Below are positions 24,958-35,620 of a stretch of 64,000 nt of DNA, piece after piece. Location of the stretch: the NCBI GenBank assembly GCA_014843695.1, contig CM026402.1:18405354-18469353 (forward strand). Reading direction: 5' to 3'. The position numbers were made by a program, and so were the translations under genes. The stretch comes from Archivesica marissinica. Taxonomy: Eukaryota > Mollusca > Bivalvia > Venerida > Vesicomyidae. The notes under the pieces are model-generated. The model worked only from the letters and a program-made list of their open reading frames with translations. It was not told the DNA's origin and made no database searches. Positions within the stretch are counted from its first letter, which is position 1, and each line of letters starts with the position of its first letter.

Positions 24958-25300
24958 TTGGATAGCATGTACATATTTATAAATATGTATCTTATAACAC
25001 AAAGGTTAAAATGTAGAGGACTATTTTTATTTTCTCGATTCATCTCATTTTGAATATCATGCAGATATATTTATAAATATGTATCTTATAACACAAAGGT
25101 TAAAATGTAGAGGACTATTTTTATTTTCTCAATTTATCTCCATGCAGATATTTATAAATATGTATCTTATAACACAAAGGTTAAAATGTAGGGGACTATT
25201 TTTATTTTCTCAATTTATCTCCATGCAGCTCCATGTATCTTATCTTATAACTGAAGGGTTAAAATCGTATGGATTATTTTCTTTTCTCGATATGTATCAT
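24958..25300. repeat. Tandem repeat of about 80-90 bp, four copies
   Basis: The phrase TTTATAAATATGTATCTTAT + AACACAAAGGTTAAAATGTA recurs near 24975, 25070, 25152 and, shortened, 25238. The units end in CTATTTTTATTTTCTC. Copies differ by small indels. Confidence 0.85.
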
Positions 25301-25436
25301 TTTTAAAGCCAAAAATTATGTTTTTGAGTTTTAGTTTAAACATTATATATTTCAGTATTTGTACAATCATGTAATCAAGAAATGATCATTTTACATATAA
25401 TTTAACAACAGTAGACTGAAAGGGATGTGTGTGTGT

Positions 25437-25722
25437 GTTTTACTTTATTTATCGTCACTACCGGTTACCCATATGAGCGACGCCTCCTGAAGAGATTAAG
25501 TCATTTTAGATTTTTGGAGGATAGTGCAATGATACAGACAGAGACCCATCCCAGAGTCTCCTCTGGTTCTTTTACGTGTACGGTGTATAGCACCGACATG
25601 AGACCTCGGATTTAAGTCCCATCTGAAATACTGTTAATTTTATTAGGGTCAGACGGGGGATCGAACCTGCGATCCCTGCATTACCAGTCAGCGTGTTACC
25701 ACAGGACTACAGATCCGTCTGA
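25437..25722 (-). mobile_element. tRNA-derived SINE, family D
   Basis: Read on the minus strand it starts CAGACGGATCTGTAGTCCTG, with a box A-like TAGTCCTGTGG, box B CAGGTTCGATCCC (near 25657-25668), then ACCCTAATAAAATTAACAG and a body ending near TATTTATCG. The 11-base direct repeat CTGAAAGGGAT at 25416-25426 and 25719-25729 fits a target-site duplication. Confidence 0.8.
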
Positions 25723-25921
25723 AAGGGATTAGAACGAAAGAAAACTTACATAGTTCTTCTCACTATCAATTGCTTGATGTACAATTAGAGTTTTGACATA
25801 TGCCCTAAAGTTATTTTGTAATAATGGCTATGCAGGAAAAAATTTTATTAAAGTGAATAGGCAGATAAAAAAATATTGTGAAATTTACATGTCACAAAAC
25901 AATAACGTTATGTTGTGTAAT

Positions 25922-25940
25922 CCCCCCCCCCCCCCCCCCC
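25922..25940. repeat. Run of 19 C
   Basis: An unbroken homopolymer of C. On the other strand it is a G run able to form a quadruplex. The surrounding segments 25741-25921 and 25941-26368 contain no gene I can support. Confidence 0.9.
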
Positions 25941-26368
25941 GGCAGTAAATGAAATAACCATCACATACTAACAATAACAATGATATCATGTTTAAAAAAA
26001 TTACACCAAGGTACACAGACACGAGCAGCTGAAAAAAAGGGGCAGATCTACGTGCAGAATTACATGATTCGAAAATCATGCAGAAAAACAAGATAAGCCG
26101 TAATCTGAATGATAATTTCAGATATCATTTGGTGACTGAAATGTTACAGCTTGTCAGATCTGATGACAGCTTTCATGACATGGCATAAAAATGGACAATA
26201 ACTAACTGAACATGCCCAAACTTCTCAACTCCTGTTAAAACTTCTCAACACATTTTCAATCTTCAGAACATCAGCCTTTTATGAAATCTGTATTTTATCT
26301 TTCAAATTCCTCGAAATTGAAAAGATATTTAAAAAGAGAATATACATGTATACATATAACTTAGTTGA

Positions 26369-26580
26369 GCCTCCTTGGTGGAATGGATATGGTGTCCGCC
26401 ACGTAATCGACATGTGGCGAGTTCGAATCCTGCTAGAACCATGGTGGTACAGACCTTAGACAAGACACTTCAATCCATATCGCCTCCTCTTGGTTATGGA
26501 TGAATGAGGTCTCGAGAGTAATTTAAATAATGTTGTAAGAACTTGTTTTACAATTGAGCTAACATAAATGTGCATAAAAA
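26369..26580 (+). mobile_element. tRNA-derived SINE next to a splice donor (family B related)
   Basis: The head GCCTCCTTGGTGGAATGGAT contains a box A-like segment and is followed by box B GAGTTCGAATCC (26419-26430). The tail TTGTAAGAACTTGTTTTACA + ATTGAGCTAACATAAATGTG corresponds to the family-B tail, though the head differs. The tail ends a few bases from the splice donor (26587-26592) of the MOB2-like exon, antisense to the gene. Confidence 0.8.
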
Positions 26581-26592
26581 CCTATAACTTAC

Positions 26593-26689
26593 ACATTGCC
26601 CGGGCCTGTCATGGTGGCACAAGTCTCACTAGAACAGTACTCCGATATCACATCATACATCAGGTTTACATGGTTAAAAAATGATACAG
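26593..26689 (-). CDS. MOB2: MOB2-like kinase activator, zinc-ligand exon
   Basis: A 97-nt exon lies between the acceptor TTTCTCTTGTTTTCAG and the donor GTAAGT. It encodes CT + 31 codons + GT: VSFFNHVNLMYDVISEYC, then SSETCATMTGPGN. The C-x4-C pair in EYC-SSETC is the cysteine half of the Mob zinc site; the histidine half is in the exon ending at 4778. F-x-H-V-N and ISE-x-C are strongly conserved in the family. Its first two bases complete an alanine codon with the G of the exon at 33325, and its final GT completes a valine with the next exon. A SINE ends just beyond the donor and a 55-bp satellite begins 73 bases upstream of the acceptor. Confidence 0.94.
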
Positions 26690-26761
26690 CTGAAAACAAG
26701 AGAAAGCATCATTCATAAAGCAGATCATTTATGTAGTTTAGTTGGGTTTCCGTGGAGTTAC

Positions 26762-28790
26762 TTAACCCTTTCCCTCAAAGAAGCACCTCTTGTCGCCATT
26801 ACCAATACGACATACATTAACCCTTTCCCTCAAAGAAGCACCTCTTGTCGCCATTACCAATACGACATACATTAACCCTTTCCCTCAAAGAAGCACCTCT
26901 TGTCGCCATTACCAATACGACATACATTAACCCTTGCCCTCATAGAAGCACCTCTTGACGCCATTACCAACACAACATACATTAACCCTTTCCCTCAAAG
27001 AAGCACCTCTTGTCGCCATTACCAGTACGACATACATTAACCCTTGCCCTCATAGAAGCACCTCTTGTCGCCATTACCAATACAACATACATTAACCCTT
27101 TCCCTCAAAGAAGCACCTCTTGTCGCCATTACCAATACGACATACATTAACCCTTGCCCTCAAAGAAGCACCTCTTGTCGCCATTACCAACACGACATAC
27201 ATTAACCCTTTCCCTCAAAGAAGCACCTCTTGTCGCCATTACCAATACGACATACATTAACCCTTGCCCTCATAGAAGCACCTCTTGTCGCCATTACCAA
27301 TACGACATACATTAACCCTTTCCCTCATAGAAGCACCTCTTGTCGCCATTACCAATACGACATACATTAACCCTTTCCCTCATAGAAGCACCTCTTGTCG
27401 CCATTACCAATACGACATACATTAACCCTTTCCCTCAAAGAAGCACCTCTTGACGCCATTACCAATACAACATACATTAACCCTTTCCCTCATAGAAGCA
27501 CCTCTTGTCGCCATTACCAATACGACATACATTAACCCTTTCCCTCAAAGAAGCACCTCTTGACGCCATTACCAATACAACATACATTAACCCTTTCCCT
27601 CATAGAAGCACCTCTTGTCGCCATTACCAATACGACATACATTAACCCTTGCCCTCATAGAAGCACCTCTTGACGCCATTACCAACACAACATACATTAA
27701 CCCTTTCCCTCAAAGAAGCACCTCTTGTCGCCATTACCAATACGACATACATTAACCCTTGCCCTCATAGAAGCACCTCTTGTCGCCATTACTAATACGA
27801 CATACATTAACCCTTGCCCTCATAGAAGCACCTCTTGACGCCATTACCAACACAACATACATTAACCCTTTCCCTCAAAGAAGCACCTCTTGTCGCCATT
27901 ACCAATACAACATACATTAACCCTTTCCCTCAAAGAAGCACCTCTTGTCGCCATTACCAATACGACATACATTAACCCTTGCCCTCATAGAAGCACCTCT
28001 TGACGCCATTACCAATACGACATACATTAACCCTTGCCCTCATAGAAGCACCTCTTGACGCCATTACCAATACGACATACATTAACCCTTGCCCTCATAG
28101 AAGCACCTCTTGACGCCATTACCAATACGACATACATTAACCCTTGCCCTCATAGAAGCACCTCTTGACGCCATTACCAATACGACATACATTAACCCGT
28201 TCCCTCAAAGAAGCACCTCTTGTCGCTATTACCAATACGACATACATTAACCCTTGCCCTCATAGAAGCACCTCTTGACGCCATTACCAACACAACATAC
28301 ATTAACCCTTTCCCTCAAAGAAGCACCTCTTGTCGCCATTACCAATACGACATACATTAACCCTTGCCCTCATAGAAGCACCTCTTGTTGCCATTACCAA
28401 TACGACATACATTAACCCTTGCCCTCATAGAAGCACCTCTTGATGCCATTACCAACACAACATACATTAACCCTTTCCCTCAAAGAAGCACCTCTTGTCG
28501 CCATTACCAATACGACATACATTAACCCTTTCCCTCAAAGAAGCACCTCTTGTCGCCATTACCAACACAACATACATTAACCCTTTCCCTCAAAGAAGCA
28601 CCTCTTGTCGCCATTACCAATACGACATACATTAACCCTTGCCCTCAAAGAAGCACCTCTTGTCGCCATTACCAATACGACATACATTAACCCTTTCCCT
28701 CAAAGAAGCACCTCTTGTCGCCATTACCAATACGACATACATTAACCCTTTCCCTCAAAGAAGCACCTCTTGCCGCCATTACCAATCACA
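26762..28790. repeat. 55-bp satellite starting TTAACCC, about 37 copies
   Basis: Each unit reads TTAACCCTTTCCCTCAAAGA + AGCACCTCTTGTCGCCATTA + CCAATACGACATACA, exactly 55 bases (26762, 26817, 26872). Two main variants intermix: CCTTTCCCTCAAAG...TGTCG and CCTTGCCCTCATAG...TGACG. Every unit carries TTAACCC at its start, the same seven bases that open MITE families 1 and 2. A lone copy sits at 20002. The array lies in an intron of the MOB2-like gene. Confidence 0.97.
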
Positions 28791-29113
28791 ATGCCTGCTC
28801 ATGAGTCTGAGATATTATAACCTCAAACATCATATTATAAGCTAAAGGACAAATTTCTAAAACAGATTTGCATGCCACATTGGATGTCAGTCTACACTGT
28901 ATATATCTACAAGTATACAAGAATTCAATGTCTGTAAACATTTGGCACTGGAACAGTTGTTTTCTCTTCCTGCTATGTCAACAGTTATAAAATTAGCTAA
29001 AAGAACATACACTACAGGGGCATTTTATTTTTATAGTAGCCAATATTTGTGTTGCCAAATCTGTGCCAAATTCCGTGCCAATTTATTTCTACAAACCGTA
29101 ACTTTTTCATTCA

Positions 29114-29354
29114 TTAACCCATTCAACACCAAGTAACTCACATGGACTGGTCCATGATATTCATAAACCAATAAATGAATCAGAAAATCACATTTGGACA
29201 AGTTCATTTATCAAAATGGGTAATTATGTCTAAAAATAGTCATATCATTGGCAAAAAGTGCAGATCCTGATGAGACGGCTCGTCACGAGCCGGCTCATCT
29301 GGATCTACACTTTTTGTAAGCCTATTTAGAGGTCTGTGGTGTTGAAAGGGTTAA
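29114..29354 (+). mobile_element. TTAA MITE family 2
   Basis: The ends TTAACCCATTCAACACCAAG and TGGTGTTGAAAGGGTTAA are inverted. The central hairpin pairs GCAGATCCTGATGAG with CTCATCTGGATCTAC around GGCTCGT/ACGAGCC. The final TTAA (29351-29354) is also the first TTAA of the next element. Confidence 0.9.
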
Positions 29355-29598
29355 CCCATTTGATTCTGGATACCGTTCAAACGGTATTTGCAAAGAACAG
29401 AAGAGCTATATCAGCCGCCATGGAATGTGCCGTCTAATCAGGCTCTATGCTGTTTGCTATTCAGATGATCTTGCTAAGACACTTGGCTATGTAGTAAACA
29501 ACATAGATCCTGATCAGCACGCAGCGTGACGCTGCGGCTGATCTGGATCTATGTTGTTTGCAAAAGCCTTTAAATGTATCCAGAATGAAATGGGTTAA
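29351..29598 (+). mobile_element. TTAA MITE family 1, abutting family 2
   Basis: It begins TTAACCCATTTGATTCTGGA and ends TCCAGAATGAAATGGGTTAA. The hairpin AGATCCTGATCAGC / GCTGATCTGGATCT encloses GCAGCGT/ACGCTGC. It shares one TTAA with the family-2 element to its left, so one element inserted at the edge TTAA of the other. Confidence 0.9.
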
Positions 29599-32095
29599 GA
29601 TAACATGCTCAATGTTGGACCATTTATAGAGTTGTCTCTGCTGATTCTAATGATGTGGTTGTTTTACAGATGAAATACACACATTTATTACAAATATAAA
29701 AAAATAGTGCATACATGTAAAAGATGTTGAAAATATTTCGGTTGCAGTTATTTGCTTATAACTTGTGTACTAATTGAGACATCTTGTTCAAATTTGTACC
29801 TTTTATAGAGCATGTCATGTTGATGACAATGTGTGTGTAATGTTATGCATCTGGAATACTGAGTTCTATCTATCAGACATTACACAAAATACAGCCACCC
29901 ATTATTCGAAGTATGTTGTGTGGAATAGCTGGTACAATTTCTTCCTTGCCTGTCATATAATGTTGATGACCGAACCCAACACACAGTCAGGGATTACATT
30001 TCTTCGCAGGACAAACTGCATTTCCAGTCTGTTGTGTCTATTCGCCCACTGGAAATGTCCAGGACAGTCCATGATGATGTAATATATTCAACAAGTGCGC
30101 AAATGAAGGACACCGTGACAGAAATAGGATGCAACAAATAACACTTTTATCCCGGAGGTAACAGATATAATGTTATCCACAGGCAAACCTGTGCATTCTG
30201 CGACACACCGGGTAGGGTCACCATTTGCAAACTCGAATATATATGCTAAATAACAATAAAACAGAAGCTTCACATCTCTCAATTTTGTTCTAATTTGGGA
30301 ACGGTCAGATAATATACTATTTTAATTGAAAATGTCGATTGAAGAGTCAAAGCCACTTACATTGGTGATGACAGGACTAAATTTAGCAATGGCTAATTAA
30401 GTTGTCAGAAGTCATGTATTGCCATAATTCTATATATATATATATATATATATAACCCATAGAAACCCATATATCGAGAAATACAAAAGCATACTGTCTA
30501 AAATTGCCCGAAGGACGAACAGATTTGGTTGCGAATCGTCCATTAAATTTGTTTTATTTCTGAACATCATTTATATTAATATTCTTTAATTCCGACTGAA
30601 ATCAGTTACAAATGATACAAAGGACATTCATTGATGGTCCCTGGAATGCGGCCAAACTATATTGATTTTGATCATATTTCTTGAAAAAATATTTCGAAAT
30701 TGAGAAAAACTGTTTTCACCGTAGATAGGAGCCTAACTTATTTTAATGCAAAATTTAAGCCATTTAAATGTTATATCTTTTGAATGGTTATATAAAACAA
30801 CTATAGACATTAGGAGTTGATGTAAGGCACATTTGGTAAATAGTAAATTGATAGAACTGGTAGCTACATTGTGCGGAGTGGTATATTTCAATCGTAAATG
30901 CGAATCTCAAAGAATAGGTTCCGGAATATAATTTTGGTACCAAATGAAAAATAAATCTTTGGATTTCTCGAAAATATATGCATATTAATTGAAATATTTT
31001 TTGATGAGCCACGATGCCGTAACTTTCGAGACTTTTATCAACTCAAGGAAGCTAGCGAGATCAGTGCTATTTATAGATGCATTATAAGTGTGAAACATTT
31101 GGTAAACAAATCCCAGATATTAGTCACGCGCGACACGATTTTACATTGACCAGTGTAATTTTCCACAAATAGACTCGGGAACGTTCCAAGATTTTACATT
31201 TTTCGCCAATTTTGGCATATTTTTGCCAATGGCGAATTTGGCGATCGACAACGCAGGCCCTACACTAGTCCTATATCAGGTAATTCATCCATGTATAAGA
31301 TATATGTACTGATTTTATAGAATTAATTTGTTCATCACATAAAACATGTACAAAATGAGGCTAGGCTGTACAAACAATAGCTACGTGAAAGTAGCAATAA
31401 CTCATTCCCATAACTCTCGTGCTAGGCAACAATTGCATATATAATTATCTGAAGACAATTATTGAATTAGACAAGTAGCCATCTTGCCTCCCCACAAACA
31501 GACATAATGAAATTAATAGAACACATTTAAGCAGAATCCCAAAACGGGATACAATATCTATCAATTGCATGTTGCTGCCGTTGTTCAGACAATGTTCATC
31601 CCCAATTGGATCAATATATCTTGCCTGTTCCGTTCATGCAATATTCAAATCCCCTTGGGTGGTATGTAGGCGGCAAGAATTAACAAGAGAAGCACAGGTG
31701 GATGAGTACAATTTGCTATCCTAACTCCGTAAGACACAGACAGATGATTCGACTTATTTGATCCACTCAGTGTCTTCCTGTCCTAGCTGTCTCCAGTCTT
31801 TAGTATCATCTGTGTCATGTTCTATCACAACCACTCTATTATTCCTGTCCTCAAGTCTCATTAACTTCTCTACCATTTATTTCAGCTTTTCGTTAGACAC
31901 AGTTAACATGTTTAATGTTTAGCCATTGGCCGGTCTACAAAGCAATGCTTCAGCAGGCCTTCCGGCAAGCTTTACCAGAAATTAAATGAACATGATAATA
32001 ACGACCCATATCATACCAATTTATCGTCGATTACGTCAAACCACATCAGTGAGCGTAGAATATGGTTCCTTGTGAATGCTTATTTTGATGATTTA
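29599..32095. other. Mostly unique intron sequence
   Basis: Apart from a TA microsatellite (30431-30454) and a small open frame at 31754-31876, I see no repeat, exon or RNA gene. I checked short frames at 29774-30082 (plus) and 30088-30282 (minus): neither resembles a known domain, although the second is preceded by an acceptor-like TTGTTATTTAG. Confidence 0.4.
31754..31876 (-). other. Short open frame, 40 residues, possible transposon relic
   Basis: Minus-strand ATG to TAA: MVEKLMRLEDRNNRVVVIEH, then DTDDTKDWRQLGQEDTEWIK. The composition is rich in charged residues and looks more protein-like than the AT-rich surroundings. I do not recognise a family. It may be the C-terminal end of a decayed mobile-element protein, or chance. 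There is no splice site in a position that would link it to the MOB2-like gene. Confidence 0.25.
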
Positions 32096-32252
32096 GGAAA
32101 TAATATTTGTCTTGCCATAGTATATCGACGAATAAACCACGGTTTGGAATTTTGATGCGTAGGAATTAACCATGCAGGTTAATTCCTACACATCAGAACG
32201 ACAAACCGTGGTTTATTCGCCGATATACCACGGCAAGACAAATATTATTTCC
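32096..32252. mobile_element. Foldback element of 157 bp
   Basis: The left arm GGAAATAATATTTGTCTTGC matches the right arm in reverse complement (GCAAGACAAATATTATTTCC). Pairing continues inward through TATATCG-CGAATAAACCACGG to AGGAATTAACC/GGTTAATTCCT near 32163-32190. The arms differ by only a few bases. A second inverted pair, TTCTAACATGAC (about 32254) and GTCATGTTAGAA (about 32383), lies to the right. There is no coding sequence. Confidence 0.75.
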
Positions 32253-32929
32253 ATTCTAACATGACCCAATATAATGCTACGAATGAAGAAATGTGCGTGC
32301 TACTTTGTCGGCGTTCTAGCAGTGGTATATTGCATATTTTAAAACGGTAGATCTGTTCTTTGTTCATTAGGACAAAATATCAAGTCATGTTAGAATTTGT
32401 AATCCACCAGTAATGCCCCAACTAAAGTGTCTTATGCAAGGACATATGAGAGACATCTCTAATTCTCTATTACCTGCCTTGGCAGATAAAGTCTGATTTA
32501 TTCCAAAAAGTGAATAGGTCCTTTTAGTTAGAATCCTTTGTTTTTACTATTGTTCCCTAACCAGCAGATGTTGTGGTATGATAAATGTGAATTTATCCAA
32601 ATGTGTTAATTAACTGATAACATTCTTTTATAAATAAGTACCCATTGCATATACTGTATATCTGTCTAATCACAAGAAGCGATAGTAGAATAAAATTGCT
32701 AGCATGTAGTGCAAAGGAAACAACGATAAAAACAGAGGAAAACACTTAATAGGACCTATCTACTTTTAGGGAGTATTCAGGGGCAGTAACTGACCGATGT
32801 CTCTCATTGCATACACTTTGAATGAGATTCCATCTCAGCACTCCTAGACGTGAAGACCGTCATTCTAATAACCTGATCACTGTATAAAAGTAAAGTAAAG
32901 TGTTTGTTTATTATAGTGTCACCCCTATT

Positions 32930-33160
32930 TAAAGAGCCAGCCATTTCTGACTTATGAGACACCTCTTTTTTATGAACATCAGTACTTCCCGAATCCTATA
33001 CATGTATGCCAGGCGACAGGCTGGTAGGCAATCGGTAACCATTATTTAACTAGCTGGCGGCTCACCAACCGGCCATATCAGAACGAACCCCTAACAAGAT
33101 TCGAACCTTCGACCTCCCGCTCCGTAGGCGGACGCCTTAACCACTAGGCCACGGAGACGG
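32930..33160 (-). mobile_element. tRNA-derived SINE, family F
   Basis: The minus strand starts CCGTCTCCGTGGCCTAGTGG + TTAAGGCGTCCGCC (box A region), followed by GGTTCGAATCT (box B, near 33098-33108). The body shares TTAAATAATGG and TAGGATTCGGGAAGTACTGA with the copy at 4838. It lies about 165 bases from a MOB2-like exon. Confidence 0.8.
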
Positions 33161-33324
33161 TTTACAAATATGGAGAGGCATCTCCATTATGACCAGCCTT
33201 ACTCGCAGTAACAGATACTTACATATAACATCGTATTTCTGCTAGACCCCCCCATCGCCGCCCCGGAGATATATTATGTGTAGCTAGCCAGTTACATATA
33301 TTTCAGCTAGAAATCGACACCTAC

Positions 33325-33491
33325 CGTGTGTAGCTAGCCACTCATTGTAGTCTAAACACTCGGGTATAGATACTAGTCGATAGAAGTCTGTGTTTGTAAT
33401 ACGGTCGCGCACAAACTGGTCCTCTAAGTACTGCCGATACTCGTCTTGCAGGGGTGGGGGCGGGGAATCTTTGTCTTTTCTTCGACCTTTC
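33325..33491 (-). CDS. MOB2: MOB2-like kinase activator, N-terminal exon
   Basis: A 167-nt exon (G + 55 codons + G) lies between the acceptor TTGTTTTCAG and the donor GTAGGT. It encodes KGRRKDKDSPPPPLQDEYRQ, then YLEDQFVRDRITNTDFYRLV and SIPECLDYNEWLATH. A basic, proline-rich leader followed by YLE..., RIT, a hydrophobic -P- step and L-(D/N)-x-NEWLA is the usual start of the MOB2 core. The final G makes an alanine codon with the next exon (26689). The leading G needs two bases from an upstream exon, for which the candidate at 58215 fits. A downstream read-through would hit a stop within 20 codons, supporting the donor choice. Confidence 0.92.
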
Positions 33492-33543
33492 CTGAAAACA
33501 ATGACAGGAATGATTGTAACAGAGATTGTAAAGTTGATATTAG

Positions 33544-33807
33544 TTATGTTATATTTCGGGTTTTAAGCCTGCATCAGCACCATTTTGGGCTATATTGCCG
33601 ACGGGCAGTTTACCTAACAACACCTTTCCTGGGCAGGCTCCAGCGGTTAACCAGTACTTGGGTGCACCAACCTCCGTAAGAAACTGCCAACTTTTTCATA
33701 TAAATGAGACACGGCCTGAGCGGGGCTCGAACCAGTGACCATCAGTGATGATAGGTTACAGTTCTATACAAGTCAGCGACCTTAACTACTCGACCACGGA
33801 GGCGGAC
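33544..33807 (-). mobile_element. tRNA-derived SINE, family E, with target duplication
   Basis: The minus strand starts CCGCCTCCGTGGTCGAGTAG + TTAAGG (box A region), with box B GGTTCGAGCCC, then GTTGGCAGTTTCTTACGGAG and AACTGCCCGTCGGCAATATA. The perfect 14-base repeat AAAGTTGATATTAG flanks it at 33530-33543 and 33808-33821. The insertion is 39 bases upstream of the exon acceptor and must be fairly recent, since the repeat is unmutated. Confidence 0.88.
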
Positions 33808-34059
33808 AAAGTTGATATTAGATGCTGGCAAACTAATCCAATATTATCTGGAAATAGATGCTCATGCTCGCCAATGGTTGTCTACCTCACACATTTATTT
33901 CAACATTATCTCTTCAGATTTAGTGTCTAATTATTTTGGCAAATGCAACTGTTTGATGATGAACTATCATCGTGTATTTGTTTCCTATTTGGGGATTAAC
34001 GTCACACTAACAGCTTAGGTCATACGGCGTCTCTCCAGTTATTAGGAAGCATGGTTTCA

Positions 34060-34318
34060 TTACTACTGAAAGTAATCCAGGGATCGCAGGTTCGATCCCC
34101 CGTCTGACCCTAATAAAATTAATAAGTCTTTCAGATGGGACGTTAAACCGAGGTCTCGTGTCGGTGCTTTACACCGTGCACGTAAAAGAACCAGAAGAGA
34201 CTCTGGAATGGGTTGTCTATCATTGCACTATCCTCCAAAAATCTAAGTTTACTAATCTCTTCAGGAGGTGTCGCTGATATGGGTAATTGGTAGCGACGAT
34301 AAATAAACGTAAAACCAC
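34060..34318 (+). mobile_element. tRNA-derived SINE, family D, 5' truncated
   Basis: Plus-strand CGCAGGTTCGATCCCCCGTC (box B) and TGACCCTAATAAAATTAATA lead into GGTGCTTTACACCGTGCACG, AGAGACTCTGGAATGGG and the tail GCGACGATAAATAAACGTAA. Box A is missing or too diverged to place. Confidence 0.75.
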
Positions 34319-34759
34319 ACATATTGTGCACAAGTCTTTTGATTGCATTTGATTTATATTAGGGATTGCAACGAATAGCGATTTTGGTATTCAAATATTC
34401 GGTCGGGAAGATATTCCGATATTCGGTATAATTCTGTGAAAAACTCAAAGTATCTCAAACACATAAATTATTACTGGTGGAGGAAGACCACAACTGCCAG
34501 GTGATGCCCCTTATGTTCATCGAAGGAAATGCAACAGTAATGTAAATATTAATGTATGAATGTAATGAACAATTGTGTAACGTATGAATGAAGTGTATTC
34601 AAGTCATTCAAGACATGATCCAAATTTCCATAAAAGTCTAACCAGATTTTGAAACGTAAAAAGGGTCATAATTCTGTGTGAAAGTATTGTAATTGTATAC
34701 TGCAACATTTCACTTGTTGAATGGGAACAATTGTTCAAAAGTTTCAAGCTATCAGTCGG

Positions 34760-34991
34760 TTAACCATTTCAACACTACATACCTCTAAATAGGCTTACAA
34801 AACGTGTAGATCCAGATGAGATGGCTCGTCTCATCAGGATCTACACTTTTTGCCAGTAATATTACTATTTTTAGACAAAATTATCCATTTTGATAAATGA
34901 ACTGGTCCAAATGTAATTTTCTGATTAATTTATTGGTCAAAAAAATATCACGCACCAGTCCATGTCCGTTACTCGATGTTGAATGGGTTAT
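34760..34991 (-). mobile_element. TTAA MITE family 2, decayed right end
   Basis: It reads TTAACCATTTCAACACTACA to GATGTTGAATGGGTTAT, so the last TTAA has become TTAT. The hairpin is shortened: GTAGATCCAGATGAGATGGC joins TCGTCTCATCAGGATCTAC, lacking the inner stem. The bases from 34319 to 34759 and 34992 to 35620 hold nothing else recognised. Confidence 0.8.
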
Positions 34992-35620
34992 GTGATATAG
35001 CAACATTCAGCCATCAAACATTACCCCATTGGTGAATAATAGATCGGCAAAAGATCCGCCATTGCTCACCTAAATAGTGTTCGACCTTCATGTAGAAATA
35101 TATTACATAAATCTAATAATATACAATAACATAAATACATTAATAACACTATGATCTAACCTGAATCTAGACATGAGTCACTATTACGTTCACAACACGT
35201 ATAACATGTCTCAATAGTCCCCACACTTGATCAAACTAATGGTTTATGGAAGGACTAATTACCTTGAAATTTGTTTTGAAACTAATTACCGATAAGATAA
35301 AATTGCCAACGGTTGTATTAGCCAGGTACAAGAATTTAAATATCAAGCCCTTGAACCCAAAGTAATGAAATCAATAACAGAAAACAATATCTACACAAAG
35401 GGACCAAATCTTCAGTCTTACCCATTCCTATCCATTTTATTGGCCATAGAGTTACAGATGAAAGGAAATGCATATCTAATTTATTGCCAGTTTTCAATTC
35501 AAAGGGCTTAAATTTCCAATGCGATTTTTATGTTGTACTCTAGTAATACAAAATAAAATGCAATTTAGTTCAGAACTACGATAGGTCAGGACAATATAAT
35601 TATGTGATCATCATGTTTAC

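Noticed and set aside
25758..25835. Possible 78-nt minus-strand exon
   Set aside because: It has a good acceptor (TTTTTTCCTGCATAG), a good donor (GTAAGTTTTC) and an open frame (PLLQNNFRAYVKTLIVHQAI...). However, it lies inside a MOB2-like intron, does not match any Mob segment, and including it would break the conserved join at the valine codon.
30088..30282. Minus-strand frame with acceptor-like upstream sequence
   Set aside because: No domain is recognised, no donor is in place, and it does not fit the MOB2-like exon chain.
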